A DNA stretch of 45,470 bases, taken from NCBI GenBank assembly GCA_049515555.1, contig JBEKTY010000050.1, positions 1-45,470 on the forward strand. The letters run 5' to 3'. The position numbers and the translations under genes were made by a program. Of the stretch, positions 17,809 through 27,770 are shown piece after piece. This DNA is from JBEKTY01 sp049515555. Its GTDB lineage: Bacteria > Planctomycetota > Planctomycetia > Pirellulales > Thermoguttaceae. The notes below the pieces were generated by a model, which did not search any database, was not told the origin of the DNA, and saw nothing but the letters and a program-made list of their open reading frames with translations. Within the stretch, counting starts at the first letter, position 1. Each line of letters starts with the position of its first letter.

Positions 17809-20562
17809 ATGAGGCGATCATTCGCAGCCGCATCGTTCTGGATCACCCTGTTTGCTGCCGCTGTTTCCGACGGCGGCCAGAAGGCGGGCGACGGCGGCCT
17901 CTACGGCCGGCGAATCATCGTCGAAACCGGTGCTAGAGACACCGTGACGCCAGCCGACACGCTGTATGCCGGCCTCTTGCCGCCGAAAGAGACCGCGGAG
18001 GAACTCGCACACTGGCTCGGGCAAATCTCGGGCAAGACATTCACCGTCGGTATCCCCGCGGCCGACAACCGTGGCGGCGCGATTTACCTGCTCCGTGCCG
18101 ATTCTGCGCTGGTATCTGCGGCCGACCGGGAGCGGCTCAGGGACAGGGGCCTGGAAGCCTTCATCATCCGCGGCGATGCTTCCCGGCTGCAGATCATTGC
18201 CAACGATCTCCGCGGGTTGGCGCACGGAACCTACTCTTACCTCGAACAACTCGGCGTGCGCTGGCTGTTGGCGGGCGCCAACTGGACGGTTGTTCCGAAA
18301 CGCAGCGACGTCACGCTGGCGATCGACCGCCTGGTGGAACCGGCCTTTTTCTCGCGAACCTACGGCGGAAGCGGAGGCTTCTACAGTTGGGTGGTTGGCC
18401 GCGGCTACACGGGTTCGGCGGCAAGCAGGGCCAGCGGCCAATCGGAGTTCGAACTGGAGTGGAGCGCATGGTCGCGCCGCCTCCGCAACGGCGGGCCGGG
18501 CCTCGGCCACGCCACCGGCGAGGCGTTCGTCTCCGACCCGAAGGTCCTAGCCGTGCTCAAGGCACATCCGGAGTACCTGGCAAAGATCGACGGCGCCTAT
18601 ACGAAGCTCTACGTCCCCGCCGCCCGCGGCGCCGGCCATGGCAAGTACGTGTGGGACAAGGAGGCTCACGATTACGTCAAGGCGGCGCCGCCGGGGACCG
18701 GAACGCACGACTTCATTGACATAGTCAAGCTGAATGCCGGCAACCCGCAGGCCGTCGCGCTCTACTGCGAGTGGATCCTGCAAGGGCTGCGGGAGGCCCG
18801 CTGCCACACGGGGGGCTATGCGATCCGCACGGTCAGCGTCGAACCCTCTGACGGGACCGGCGAGGGCAACAACTACGAGGAGCTGCGGGCCCAAGGGGTG
18901 GGCGACGGCTCGGAAAGCGACCAGGAGTTCTACATCGCCAACTACTGCGCGCGGAAGGTGCGGGCGGAGTTCCCCGACGTTTCGGTCGTCATGCTCGCCT
19001 ACGCCCAGCGATCAGACCCGCCGACGTTCCCCCTGGAGCCCAATTTCATCGTGCAGCCCGCCTTTGCCTTCCGCTACGGCCGCAGGACGGCAGGCCTGAG
19101 CAATGAAGAATGGCTCGCCTTATGGAAGGCCAAGGCGAAGACCATGGCCGTCTACGACTACTGGTCTATTCCCGACTGGAGCCATGACGAACCGACGTTC
19201 AACTATCTCGACGTGGCGAAGAAGCTGCGCTACTACCACGACAACAACGTCATGGGAATCTGCGCGGAGACCACCGTCGGCGGCGGCGCCATGGGCATCG
19301 GCCAGTACATTGCTTCGCACCTGATGTGGGACCTGGGGCTCGACGAGCGAGCGCTCATCGAGGATTGGTACCAGAACGCCTTCGGCCCCGCCAAAGCGCC
19401 GATGAAGCGGATGCTGGAGCGTTGGGCCCGCGGTTATCGCCCCATCTCGCCGGAACTAGCTGTTTCCTACTGCGACGTTGACGAGGCGGAGCGTCTCGCC
19501 GCAGGCAACCCGGCTGTCCTGGCGCGGGTCGACGACTACGCGCGGTACCTGCACTACCTGCGCCTGCGCGACGAGCTTCTCGTTATGCCCGCCGGACCGG
19601 CCAAAGACAAGAAGATAGGGGCCCTCTCTGAGTACCTGTTCGACATCAACGACTCGCGCATGGTGCATACGACTCGGATCGCGGACCAGGGGTACCCGGC
19701 GGCTTGGGCGGAATTCCATGTGCATGATCCCCGCGCAGCGGGCGACCCGCCCGACGGTCCGGGCTGGGCCCGCGTGCATCCCCTTTCGCACGCCGAGGTC
19801 GCCGCGCTGGTGGCCGACGGCAGGCGCAACTACCCGCCTCCCGACTACGCGGTCAGAACCTACAACGGGAGACTCGTGCCGCTGACGCCGACCGCTTGGA
19901 AAGAGCCCTCGGGAGACCCTTGGGGGCCTGCCGTGCCGGCCTCCAGCGCCGCAGTCGACTTGTTGGTGCCCGCAGGGCTCGCCGCCCTTCCGCTCCGCGT
20001 GTCGCGTCTGGAGGACAACAAGGTCGCCGTGGCGGACGACGCCGGCCGGACGGTCTACACGCACACCGTCACCAAGGCCGCTGGCGACAACCCGAACAAG
20101 TGGACATGGGACGAAATGCGCATCCCGCTGCCTCCCGGCCATTACCAGTTGCGATTCTCGGGGAAAGAGGGAAGGCTGGGGCTCTTTCTGTTCCAGACCT
20201 GGAAAGGCGTGTCGTTGGTCCTGCGCACGTTCCAGACGCAGAAATTTGCTCCTTCGCCGCGGCTCTATTTCTACGTCCCGCGGGGCGTGCGGAAGATCGC
20301 CATGTATTTCCCATACACGGACCAGTGCGGCGGATTCGAGACCCCCCTCTACTTACCCGGCGGCCAGCGTGCGGCAGTCGAGCACCGCGACGGCGGCAAG
20401 CTGATGATTGTGCCCGTGCCACCGGACCAGGACGGCAAGGCGTGGTCGTTGGACCGCTTGGTCCAGCCCTACGAGAACTTCGAGACCCTCACGGTTCCGC
20501 AGGCGTTCTCGCTGTCGCCCGAGACGCTGTTGGTGCCCGGCGACGCTTTACGAAACCCGTAG
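17809..20562 (+). CDS. DUF4838-type glycosidase
   Basis: 917 residues from the ATG after AAGAGGAGGGCCC; an in-frame GTG at 17788 lies before this ribosome binding site and is less likely. Signal segment RRSFAAASFWITLFAAAVS. The N-terminal domain includes ETAEELAHWLGQISGKTF and LQIIANDLRGLAHGTYSYLE, the typical DUF4838 opening. The barrel has VSVEPSDGTGEG, SVVMLAYAQRSDPP, MAVYDYWSIPDWSHDE and MGICAETTVGGGAMGIGQY. The C-terminal beta module (from about 690) ends in VPQAFSLSPETLLVPGD, equivalent to the ends of the genes at 14335 and 27771. It lies 27 bp after the previous gene and is probably cotranscribed with it. The reaction is unknown; DUF4838 proteins are predicted glycoside hydrolases. Confidence 0.75.
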   Translation: MRRSFAAASFWITLFAAAVSDGGQKAGDGGLYGRRIIVETGARDTVTPADTLYAGLLPPKETAEELAHWLGQISGKTFTVGIPAADNRGGAIYLLRADSALVSAADRERLRDRGLEAFIIRGDASRLQIIANDLRGLAHGTYSYLEQLGVRWLLAGANWTVVPKRSDVTLAIDRLVEPAFFSRTYGGSGGFYSWVVGRGYTGSAASRASGQSEFELEWSAWSRRLRNGGPGLGHATGEAFVSDPKVLAVLKAHPEYLAKIDGAYTKLYVPAARGAGHGKYVWDKEAHDYVKAAPPGTGTHDFIDIVKLNAGNPQAVALYCEWILQGLREARCHTGGYAIRTVSVEPSDGTGEGNNYEELRAQGVGDGSESDQEFYIANYCARKVRAEFPDVSVVMLAYAQRSDPPTFPLEPNFIVQPAFAFRYGRRTAGLSNEEWLALWKAKAKTMAVYDYWSIPDWSHDEPTFNYLDVAKKLRYYHDNNVMGICAETTVGGGAMGIGQYIASHLMWDLGLDERALIEDWYQNAFGPAKAPMKRMLERWARGYRPISPELAVSYCDVDEAERLAAGNPAVLARVDDYARYLHYLRLRDELLVMPAGPAKDKKIGALSEYLFDINDSRMVHTTRIADQGYPAAWAEFHVHDPRAAGDPPDGPGWARVHPLSHAEVAALVADGRRNYPPPDYAVRTYNGRLVPLTPTAWKEPSGDPWGPAVPASSAAVDLLVPAGLAALPLRVSRLEDNKVAVADDAGRTVYTHTVTKAAGDNPNKWTWDEMRIPLPPGHYQLRFSGKEGRLGLFLFQTWKGVSLVLRTFQTQKFAPSPRLYFYVPRGVRKIAMYFPYTDQCGGFETPLYLPGGQRAAVEHRDGGKLMIVPVPPDQDGKAWSLDRLVQPYENFETLTVPQAFSLSPETLLVPGDALRNP

Positions 20563-20703
20563 ATGAGGAGGGAACTCGTGCTATACCAGTGGAGTTTGCA
20601 TCTTCGCTTCTTCAATATCCCGACGATCCTCTCGCTGACTTCCGACGGCCCGATCGTGCCCGAGGAAGTGGCGAAGAAGGATGAACTTGAATCTAGCCGC
20701 TGA
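20563..20703 (+). pseudogene. 3' remnant of a DUF4838-type gene
   Basis: The frame ending at TGA 20701-20703 reads LHLRFFNIPTILSLTSDGP, then IVPEEVAKKDELESSR. The intact gene at 27771-30425 ends HLHFFNIPTILSLSHDALI, then VPEEVAKNDGL, so this is the 3' end of a close paralogue whose body is gone. The debris begins directly after the stop of the previous gene. By chance or reuse, an in-frame ATG (20563) and GTG (20578), the latter behind a good GAGGAGGG site, could allow translation of a 41-46 residue peptide. I treat it as a relic. Confidence 0.85.
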
Positions 20704-20954
20704 CGGGCTGGAAAAGTCATCGCCGACACTTGGCTTTACGATTGCCTCCCATACGCCATCTGAGAGTTATTTTCGGAGCAACTTCACCCAGAAAAATCTT
20801 GCGGGCGCGTTTTACTTCCCCGCAGGGGCAAGTACAATCACAGCCGTACCGTTCGACTTGATTCCTCGGCGTGCGACAGGGGTTGAACGGCTACCTCAAC
20901 GCAGCATCGAGTATTGGTGTATCTCGCCGAATTTCCGCAAGAAGGGGAATGGCC

Positions 20955-22754
20955 ATGAAGGCACGATTCCTGACCGCAGTCCTGGTATCGCTGATCGGGT
21001 TTATCGGCATGGCTCGCGCAGAAACGTCTCTCAAGGAGTTCTTGCGAACCTACGAGTTGAAGCCGATCCGGAGCTACACCTTCCTCGGTACGGAGAAGTC
21101 AAACCATCAGTTGTGGACCGGAAAGGCCGGGGACCACTATGATAAGCCGACGGTCGAAGCCAACGGCTTGATCTGCGGGTGGTTCGACCCCGGCGAGCAT
21201 GTGCCATGGGTGAAGGAGGCCATGAAGACGGGCGCGTACGATTTCGGCTTGGTGGACGGCTACCTGCCCGCTGTCCGTTATGTCTATGGCAGGGGCGGCA
21301 AGAACGAAACCTGCGAAATGACGGCGTTTGCCGTCGACAGCCCGCAGCCGGGAAGGATCTTCGTCTACGTCAGCCTGGCGGAAAACGTGGGAGACAAGGC
21401 GGGAACGGTTCGCTATTTTCGCCTGGGTGACACGATGCCCGCAGACCGGGCTGCTTTTGAGGCGGCCTTGCAGAATTTGCGCGATCGCTGGACGAAGTTC
21501 TTTGCCCAGGGCGCGCCGGTCGCCTGCGACGATCCCGACGTGGTCAACGCGTGCAAGGCCTCGATCATTCGTGCCCTGATCACCTTTACCGGCAAGCGCC
21601 CGCATTACGGCGTCCGGTCGTACGGGCCCGGCCGGCCTTACGGGCCGGACTACGGCGACGGTTTCCCGCCCACCATCATCGCGCTGGCCGACTGCCTGCT
21701 GGATTGGGGCCACGCTCCTTTGGCGCGAGAGTACCTGACCGCCTATTTCGACGTTTTCGTGCGGGACGACGGACGGATCAGGTACTACATCGATCCGAAG
21801 GTGGACGGTTGCTCCGTGGCCGAGTATGGTCAATTCTTGTGGCTGGTCCGCAAGTGCATAGATGAAGGGGGCAGCCGCACGTGGCTGGACCATCTTCGCC
21901 CGAAACTGGAGCGCATCCGCGCGCGTTTTTGGGAGGAACGGGCGAAGTCGCCCGCCGGGCTGATTTCCGGGGGGCCGGAAGCCGACTTGCGTCACCAGGT
22001 CGGCGTCTATTTCCACAACAACGGCTGGGCGTGGCGCGGACTGCGCGACATCGCCCCTCTGCTCGGCCACGAGGACGACGCCGCCCGCTGCAAGTCCTTT
22101 CGCAAGACCATCGCGGCCGCCATCGACAAGGCCGCCGTGCGGAGCGTAACGCCCATGTTCATTCCGCCGATGCCGGAAAAGACGCCCTTCAATACCGTCG
22201 CGCCGTTCCGGACGATGACGGAGAACGAATTTGCCTCCTTCACCAACTACCGCTATTGGCCCGAACTGCTGTCGTGCAGCATTCTGTCGAAGGAGCAGAC
22301 CGAGGCCGTGATCGATTATCGCAATTCGCACGGCGGCGACGTGGCCGGGTTGGCCCATTTCTGCGATCATGCCGACAACTGGCCCTTGGTGGAGTACGCT
22401 GCCGGCCTGCGCTCCCTGGGGCGAATGGATGAGGTTCGCCGCCTTCTCTATTGCCACCTGGCCGGGCACACGACGCCCCAGACCTGGACCGCCTACGAGC
22501 AGGTGGGCATCACGGGTTCGCCGCTCCGCACGGGCCCGCAGGCCGATTACTGCGTGCCGGTGCAACTGGTGGCCCCGCGTCTGGCGGCATGGCTTTGGAA
22601 GAAGGATCGGCCGCGCGGGGATGCCCGCGCCGGATCGGTCAAGTACGCGGACAACCCGGCGTTGCCCGCCGCGCGCACCGGCAAGCTCGGCGGTGCCGTC
22701 AACGATTCGCATCATGAGTGTTCTAACGCGAGGAGTACCGATGAACGTAATTAG
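20955..22754 (+). CDS. Six-hairpin (alpha/alpha-barrel) glycosidase-like protein
   Basis: 599 residues. ATG 20955 lies about 7 bp after AAGAAGGGG; ATG 20949, two codons upstream, is also possible. Signal peptide FLTAVLVSLIGFIGMARAE. The protein has a short N-terminal beta part (FAVDSPQPGRIFVYVSLAEN) and then a run of helices with aromatic loops (RALITFTGKRPHYGVRSYGP, GDGFPPTIIALADCLLDWGH, YIDPKVDGCSVAEYGQFLWL, HQVGVYFHNNGWAWRGLRDI). This is the layout of (alpha/alpha)6 barrel glycosidases such as GH78, GH63 or GH15 relatives. I cannot name the family. Its last 14 bp overlap the start of the next gene, which suggests translational coupling. A 251-bp gap before it follows the pseudogene tail and shows no clear promoter. 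Confidence 0.65.
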   Translation: MKARFLTAVLVSLIGFIGMARAETSLKEFLRTYELKPIRSYTFLGTEKSNHQLWTGKAGDHYDKPTVEANGLICGWFDPGEHVPWVKEAMKTGAYDFGLVDGYLPAVRYVYGRGGKNETCEMTAFAVDSPQPGRIFVYVSLAENVGDKAGTVRYFRLGDTMPADRAAFEAALQNLRDRWTKFFAQGAPVACDDPDVVNACKASIIRALITFTGKRPHYGVRSYGPGRPYGPDYGDGFPPTIIALADCLLDWGHAPLAREYLTAYFDVFVRDDGRIRYYIDPKVDGCSVAEYGQFLWLVRKCIDEGGSRTWLDHLRPKLERIRARFWEERAKSPAGLISGGPEADLRHQVGVYFHNNGWAWRGLRDIAPLLGHEDDAARCKSFRKTIAAAIDKAAVRSVTPMFIPPMPEKTPFNTVAPFRTMTENEFASFTNYRYWPELLSCSILSKEQTEAVIDYRNSHGGDVAGLAHFCDHADNWPLVEYAAGLRSLGRMDEVRRLLYCHLAGHTTPQTWTAYEQVGITGSPLRTGPQADYCVPVQLVAPRLAAWLWKKDRPRGDARAGSVKYADNPALPAARTGKLGGAVNDSHHECSNARSTDERN

Positions 22755-25236
22755 CAAAACGAAGTCTGTGATCGCGGCCGTTGCGATGGCGGCGGCCCTG
22801 TCGGCAGCGGCGCGAGCCGCAGAGCGAGAATTGGTCGTCGCCAGCGGCGGCAGGACCGCGGCTGTGGTTGTGGTTTCGCCATTGGCTGGCTTGCCCGAGA
22901 CGAAAGGCAAGGACGGCGCCGCGTCGCGGGCCTTGGACGTCAAGGGCGCACGGAATGCCGAGTGGCTGGCTGCCGTCGATCTGGCCAAATACATCGGCCT
23001 GATGACCGGCGCCCAGCCGCGCCTGGCCGCAACTCGCGAGGATATCGCCGCCGCGATGAAGGGCACAGCGCCCGTCTTCGTCGTAGGCGAGGAAGCCCTG
23101 GCTGCCAAGCCTGCGTTTGCTGCGAGCATCCGGGCGAAGGTTAAGCCGAATCCCGTCCTGCGTGCCGATGCCATCGGGTTGTTGCGCGAAGGTCATTGCG
23201 TCTACCTTGCCGGCAACCATGATGAGGCGCACTACTACGCCGTTTCGGCGCTGCTGCACAAGTGGGGCTGCCGCTGGTACATGCCCACGGATTTCGGCGA
23301 GTGCATCCCCCAGACGCCGATCCTGAGGCTGGGGACGCTCGACGAGGTCTACGCCCCGCCCTTTGAAGTGCGCAGCTACTGGATTTCCTGGTGCGGGTCC
23401 AGCGACGGCCAGAAGGACTTCCAACGACGGAATTTCATGACCGGCCGCAGCGTCTATGTGCCTTCCGGCCATGGTCTGGCGGCCTACACGAAGGAATTGA
23501 TCCCGCCGGGCAAGACCTGTTTCAACGTCCCCATCGCCGAGGAGAGCACGGCCAGGCACGTCGCCGCGAAGGCCGCACCGATTTACGCCAAAGGCGAGAG
23601 TCTCTCGCTCTCGATGGAGGACGGCCTGTACCAGTCCGACTCGGCAAGGGACAAGGAACTCATGGCGCTGCAATTCGACAAGTATTTTCAGCGGCCGGCT
23701 ATGACCGACAGTTTCATGATCTTCTACAACAATGTCGCCCGCATGCTCCGCCAGCAGTATCCACAAAGCAAGGCCAAGATCGGCTTCCTGGCGTACTCCA
23801 ACATCACCATCCCGCCGGTGCGGGGCAAGCAGTCGGAGCCGGCGCTGGTGGCCTACTTGGCCCCGATCGACATCGATCCGATCCACGGCATGGACGACCC
23901 GCAGTCACCGCCGCGTCAGGAATATCGCGACATGATGTACGGCTGGGCGAAGGTAATGAGCGGACGTGTCGTCATCTACGACTACGACCAGGGAATGATG
24001 GTCTGGCGCGACATTCCGAATCCTTCCATCCAGGGCCTGGAACAGGACATCGCCCACTACCGCAAGGCCGGGATTTTGGGGGTGGATACGGAATGCCGCA
24101 ACGCAATCGGCACGGTCTTCCTGAACCTGCATTGCCGCGGGCAACTGCTATGGAATCCGGAAGCCAACCGGCTCGGAGCGATGCTCGCCGAGTTCTATCC
24201 GAAGTTCTACGGGCCGGCGGCCGAGCCGATGGCCAAGTATTGGAGGGCCGTCTTCGAAGCCTGGCAGAAGACCTTGGCCACGGAGCACGAGCATTTCGTC
24301 ATCCCGGCGATCTACACGCCCGAGCTTCTTGCCGAAATGCGGACGCATTTGGAGGCGGCCGAGAGACTGGTGGAACCGCTCCGCAAGAAGAGACAGCCCA
24401 CAACGCGGGAGCAACAGCTCCTCGATCGTATGGACTTTACTCGCCTGAGCTTCACCATCACGGATAATTACCTTGCGATGGTGCGCGCCGCGGCTGGGGA
24501 CTGCGATTATGCCCGGGCCGCTGGTTTCGGCGAGAAGGGACTGGCGGCACGGGAAGCGTTGGCCGACATGAACAGCACCTTTACCACCTACCGGCGCAAG
24601 ATTCCCAACCCGATCGGAATGGACGAAGACGGACCGGCCTGGTGGCCCGGCGAGGTGCAGCAGTACAAGGATCTCCAGCAGTACGTCGCGGGCCGCCACG
24701 GAACTCTGATCCAGAAGCTGCCGCTGGAATGGGCGTTTCATCGGGACCCGAAAAACCTTGGCTTGAAGGACACTTGGGGACTCAAATCGCCGGATCTCGC
24801 TTATTGGAAGGAAAATGGCTCCGGATTCACCCCCGATTCACGCAAAGACTATCCAGTGACGGAATGGGAACTGGTGCGTTCCGATCTCTATTTGCAGGCC
24901 CAGGGAGTGCGCGATCCGGACCGGCAGAGCTATACCGGCTACGGCTGGTACGCGGCGGAGGTGGAGTTGAAGCAGCAGGAGACGAAGGGCCGCACGCGTT
25001 TGATGTTTCCCGGGCTGTTCAACGAGTGCTGGCTCTACGTCAACGGCCGTGAGGCGGCGCACCGCGAGAACTACGCCGTCCTGTGGTGGAACAACGACTA
25101 CAAGTTCGAGTGGGACGTGGACCTGACCGGAAAGCTGCAGCCCGGCAAGAACTTGATTTCCCTGCGAATCTGCAACCCCAACCATTTCGGCGGGATGTTC
25201 CGCAGGCCGTTCCTGTACGCGCCGGCGGGGAAGTAA
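22741..25236 (+). CDS. DUF4838-type glycosidase, tandem paralogue A
   Basis: 831 residues. The start is the ATG after CGAGGAGTACCG; the frame is open far upstream but only inside the previous gene. Signal peptide ends AAARAAER. Domain order: an N-terminal sandwich domain (about 70-165), HYYAVSALLHKWGCRWYMP at about 165, a barrel with KIGFLAYSNITIPPV, PIDIDPIHGMDDP, VIYDYDQGMMVWRDIPNPS and GILGVDTECRNAIGT, then a C-terminal sugar-binding-type jelly roll (GLFNECWLYVNGREAAHREN, WDVDLTGKLQPGKN). The protein lines up along most of its length with its neighbour at 25258, so the pair is a tandem duplication. It lacks the C-terminal module of the DUF4838 genes at 14335, 17809 and 27771. Substrate unknown. 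Confidence 0.75.
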   Translation: MNVISKTKSVIAAVAMAAALSAAARAAERELVVASGGRTAAVVVVSPLAGLPETKGKDGAASRALDVKGARNAEWLAAVDLAKYIGLMTGAQPRLAATREDIAAAMKGTAPVFVVGEEALAAKPAFAASIRAKVKPNPVLRADAIGLLREGHCVYLAGNHDEAHYYAVSALLHKWGCRWYMPTDFGECIPQTPILRLGTLDEVYAPPFEVRSYWISWCGSSDGQKDFQRRNFMTGRSVYVPSGHGLAAYTKELIPPGKTCFNVPIAEESTARHVAAKAAPIYAKGESLSLSMEDGLYQSDSARDKELMALQFDKYFQRPAMTDSFMIFYNNVARMLRQQYPQSKAKIGFLAYSNITIPPVRGKQSEPALVAYLAPIDIDPIHGMDDPQSPPRQEYRDMMYGWAKVMSGRVVIYDYDQGMMVWRDIPNPSIQGLEQDIAHYRKAGILGVDTECRNAIGTVFLNLHCRGQLLWNPEANRLGAMLAEFYPKFYGPAAEPMAKYWRAVFEAWQKTLATEHEHFVIPAIYTPELLAEMRTHLEAAERLVEPLRKKRQPTTREQQLLDRMDFTRLSFTITDNYLAMVRAAAGDCDYARAAGFGEKGLAAREALADMNSTFTTYRRKIPNPIGMDEDGPAWWPGEVQQYKDLQQYVAGRHGTLIQKLPLEWAFHRDPKNLGLKDTWGLKSPDLAYWKENGSGFTPDSRKDYPVTEWELVRSDLYLQAQGVRDPDRQSYTGYGWYAAEVELKQQETKGRTRLMFPGLFNECWLYVNGREAAHRENYAVLWWNNDYKFEWDVDLTGKLQPGKNLISLRICNPNHFGGMFRRPFLYAPAGK

Positions 25237-25257
25237 TCACTCACGGAGCAACTGGAC

Positions 25258-27714
25258 ATGGCAAAGAGCATGTTGGTGAAAGCGACAATCTTGTTGTCCG
25301 CCGTCTGGGTCGCCGCTGCGGCGACAGCGCAGGCGGTGGCAGCCAACCCGGCTGGCGAACTGGTCATTGCGGCGCGAGGGAAGAGCGAGGCCCGGATCCT
25401 CGTGGCCCATGACGCCGCCCAATGGGAGGCATTGGCAGCGCGGGACCTGGCCAAGTACATCAAGCTGATGAGCGGCGCGGACGTTCCAGTGGTGGCGGCG
25501 CCCGACGAGTTCGCGGCCGCGCTGAAGTCGGACAAGCCGCTCCTCATCGTCGGATCGGAAGCGATCAAGGCCCAGCCGGCGTTGAGCGCCAGACTGCAAT
25601 CCGTGGCAAGAAAGGCCCCCTTCATCCGCGCCGAAGCGGTCCTCGCTCGGCGCGAGGGCAACCGCGTGCTCCTGGCCGGCCTGACGGACGACGGGCACTA
25701 CCACGCCGTCTCTTATCTGCTGCATCAGTGGGGCTGCCGGTGGTACATGCCAACGGATTTCGGCGAGTGTGTGCCGGAATGCCCGACGCTGAAGATCGAC
25801 CGGTTGGACTATGCCTATGCGCCGCCCTTCGAGGTCAGGGACGGCCGGCCGCTTTGGAACCTGGCTTGGTTGGGGAGTTCCAAGGGGTGGGCCGAGTTCA
25901 GTGCCCGCAACTTCAAATCGGTGGACATCTCCGGCTACGGCGGCCCGACGCCGCGCAAGGGCCTGCCTAACGCCGGCCACGCGTTGGGCGAGTACATCCA
26001 GGACATCCTGCCTCCGGGCAGGACCGTCTTCAATTCGCCGATCTCCGACGAGAAGGTCATTGCCCACGTCACGGGCAAGTTGGACGCGGACTTCAAGAAC
26101 GGGCTCAACATCAACCTGGGCATCAACGACGGCGACTATTCAGCCTCGGGTTCCAAGCGCGACGAGCAGCTCCAGGCCGGGCTGCGCGACAAGTACTTCA
26201 TGAATGTCTGCATGACCGACGTGTTCATGACCTTCTACAACGGCGTCTGCGAAAAGCTGCTGGCCAGGTACCCGAACAGCCCGTCGAAGATCGCCTTCTT
26301 CATTTACACCAACCTGACCATTCCCCCGCAGCAGGTGCAGCGGGCGGCCAAGCCGCTGTGCGGCGTCCTGGCACCGATCGACATCGACCCCACCCACGGC
26401 ATGGACGACCCACACTCGGCGCCGAAGCAGGAATACCGCGACATCGTGGAACGCTGGGCCGAAGTGATGGAGGGACGCGTCTACGTCTACGACTACGACC
26501 AGGGCATGCTCGTCTGGCGCGACCTGCCCAATCCCAGCCACCAGGCGTTCCGACAGGACGTTAAGCACTACCGCCAGGCGGGCATCCTGGGCTTCACCAC
26601 CGAGAGCCGCGGCGCGTACGCGACGATCTTCCTGAACATGTACTTCCGCGCGCAACTGATGTGGGACCCTGACTTCAACGTGGACGCGGCGCTGGCGGAG
26701 TTCTACACCAGGTTCTACGGTCCGGCGGCGGAGCCGATGTCGCGCTACTGGGGCGCGATTTACAAGGCGTGGGAGGAGACGATCTGCACGGAGCATGAGT
26801 CTTTCGTCGCACCGGTGATCTACACGCCGGAACTCGTCGCCACGCTCAAGAAGGAAATGGCGGCGGCAGAGCAGGCCATCGCCGCGACGGCGGCCAAGAA
26901 GGACCGGACGCGGAGCGAGTCCCTGTATGTCGAACGCGTCAACTTCACGCGCCTGAGCTGCGACGTGATTGACCGGTACACGGGCATGGTGCGGGCAGGT
27001 GCCGGGGAGTGCGACTACGCGAAGGCGGCGGCCCTTGGGAAGCAGGGGCTGGCCTCGCGCGCGGCGCTGAAGGCCATGAACGAAATCTTCGTCTCCGACA
27101 AGATGGAAGAGGGGCCGGCGTGGTTCCCCGGCGAGGTGGCCATGTACGGCGACCTGGCGGCGCTCACCGGCGGCATCAAGGGTGACTTGGTCGCCAGGCT
27201 GCCGCTGGAGTGGGCTTTCCTGCGCGACCCCAACGACTCCGGCCTCGCCCGCGGCTTGGCACGGAAACCCGCCGACCTCTCCTACTGGAAGGAGCACGGC
27301 AGGGACCTGAGCGGGTTCGCGCGCAAAGACTATCCGATCATGACCTGGGAGATGGCGCGAACTGACCTCTACCCGCAGGGGCAGGGTGTGTTGCATCCCG
27401 ACGGGCAGGCGTTCACGGGCTACTCCTGGTACAAGACCGAAACAGACTTCACGCCGGAGCAGGTTGCGGGCAAAGTTCACGTTCGATTCCCCGGCCTGTT
27501 CGCCAATGCGTGGCTCTACGTCAACGGCCGCATGATCGCCTACCGCCCCCAGGCGGACATGTTCTGGGGAAACAGCGACTACACCTTCTCGTGGGACGTG
27601 GACCTGACCGGCGCGCTGAAGCCCGGCCGCAACGACATCACGGTCCGCAACTATAACAACCACCACGTCAGCGGGATGTTCCGGCGGCCCTTCCTGTATC
27701 GGGCGAAGGAGTGA
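25258..27714 (+). CDS. DUF4838-type glycosidase, tandem paralogue B
   Basis: 818 residues, 21 bp after paralogue A and collinear with it: HYHAVSYLLHQWGCRWYMP, FFIYTNLTIPPQQVQRAAK, PIDIDPTHGMDDPHSAPKQE, VYDYDQGMLVWRDLPNPSHQ, GILGFTTESRGAYATIFLN and a C-terminal jelly roll with LFANAWLYVNGRMIAYRP and WDVDLTGALKPGRND. A signal peptide is present (ATILLSAVWVAAAATAQAVA). Compared with A, the segment after PPFEVR differs, and B's active-site loop carries TTESRGA where A has DTECRNA. If these residues face the substrate, the two enzymes may have diverged in specificity; that is inference. GGAGCAAC precedes the ATG. Confidence 0.75.
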   Translation: MAKSMLVKATILLSAVWVAAAATAQAVAANPAGELVIAARGKSEARILVAHDAAQWEALAARDLAKYIKLMSGADVPVVAAPDEFAAALKSDKPLLIVGSEAIKAQPALSARLQSVARKAPFIRAEAVLARREGNRVLLAGLTDDGHYHAVSYLLHQWGCRWYMPTDFGECVPECPTLKIDRLDYAYAPPFEVRDGRPLWNLAWLGSSKGWAEFSARNFKSVDISGYGGPTPRKGLPNAGHALGEYIQDILPPGRTVFNSPISDEKVIAHVTGKLDADFKNGLNINLGINDGDYSASGSKRDEQLQAGLRDKYFMNVCMTDVFMTFYNGVCEKLLARYPNSPSKIAFFIYTNLTIPPQQVQRAAKPLCGVLAPIDIDPTHGMDDPHSAPKQEYRDIVERWAEVMEGRVYVYDYDQGMLVWRDLPNPSHQAFRQDVKHYRQAGILGFTTESRGAYATIFLNMYFRAQLMWDPDFNVDAALAEFYTRFYGPAAEPMSRYWGAIYKAWEETICTEHESFVAPVIYTPELVATLKKEMAAAEQAIAATAAKKDRTRSESLYVERVNFTRLSCDVIDRYTGMVRAGAGECDYAKAAALGKQGLASRAALKAMNEIFVSDKMEEGPAWFPGEVAMYGDLAALTGGIKGDLVARLPLEWAFLRDPNDSGLARGLARKPADLSYWKEHGRDLSGFARKDYPIMTWEMARTDLYPQGQGVLHPDGQAFTGYSWYKTETDFTPEQVAGKVHVRFPGLFANAWLYVNGRMIAYRPQADMFWGNSDYTFSWDVDLTGALKPGRNDITVRNYNNHHVSGMFRRPFLYRAKE

Positions 27715-27770
27715 TCTTTCCCGGGACGCACAACGCCGCCGGGCCGTGGCCTTTGGGGAGGAATAAGCGA

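Noticed and set aside
20731..20745. TGGC-N7-TTGC, a sigma-54-like promoter pattern 210 bp before the gene at 20955.
   Set aside because: The pattern lacks the ACG part of the consensus, and such a short motif is expected about once by chance in a window of this size. No sigma-54 activator gene is nearby.
22369..22740. Extending DUF4838 paralogue A upstream to 22369.
   Set aside because: It would overlap the previous gene by about 385 bp; the ATG at 22741 has a good ribosome binding site and begins a signal peptide.
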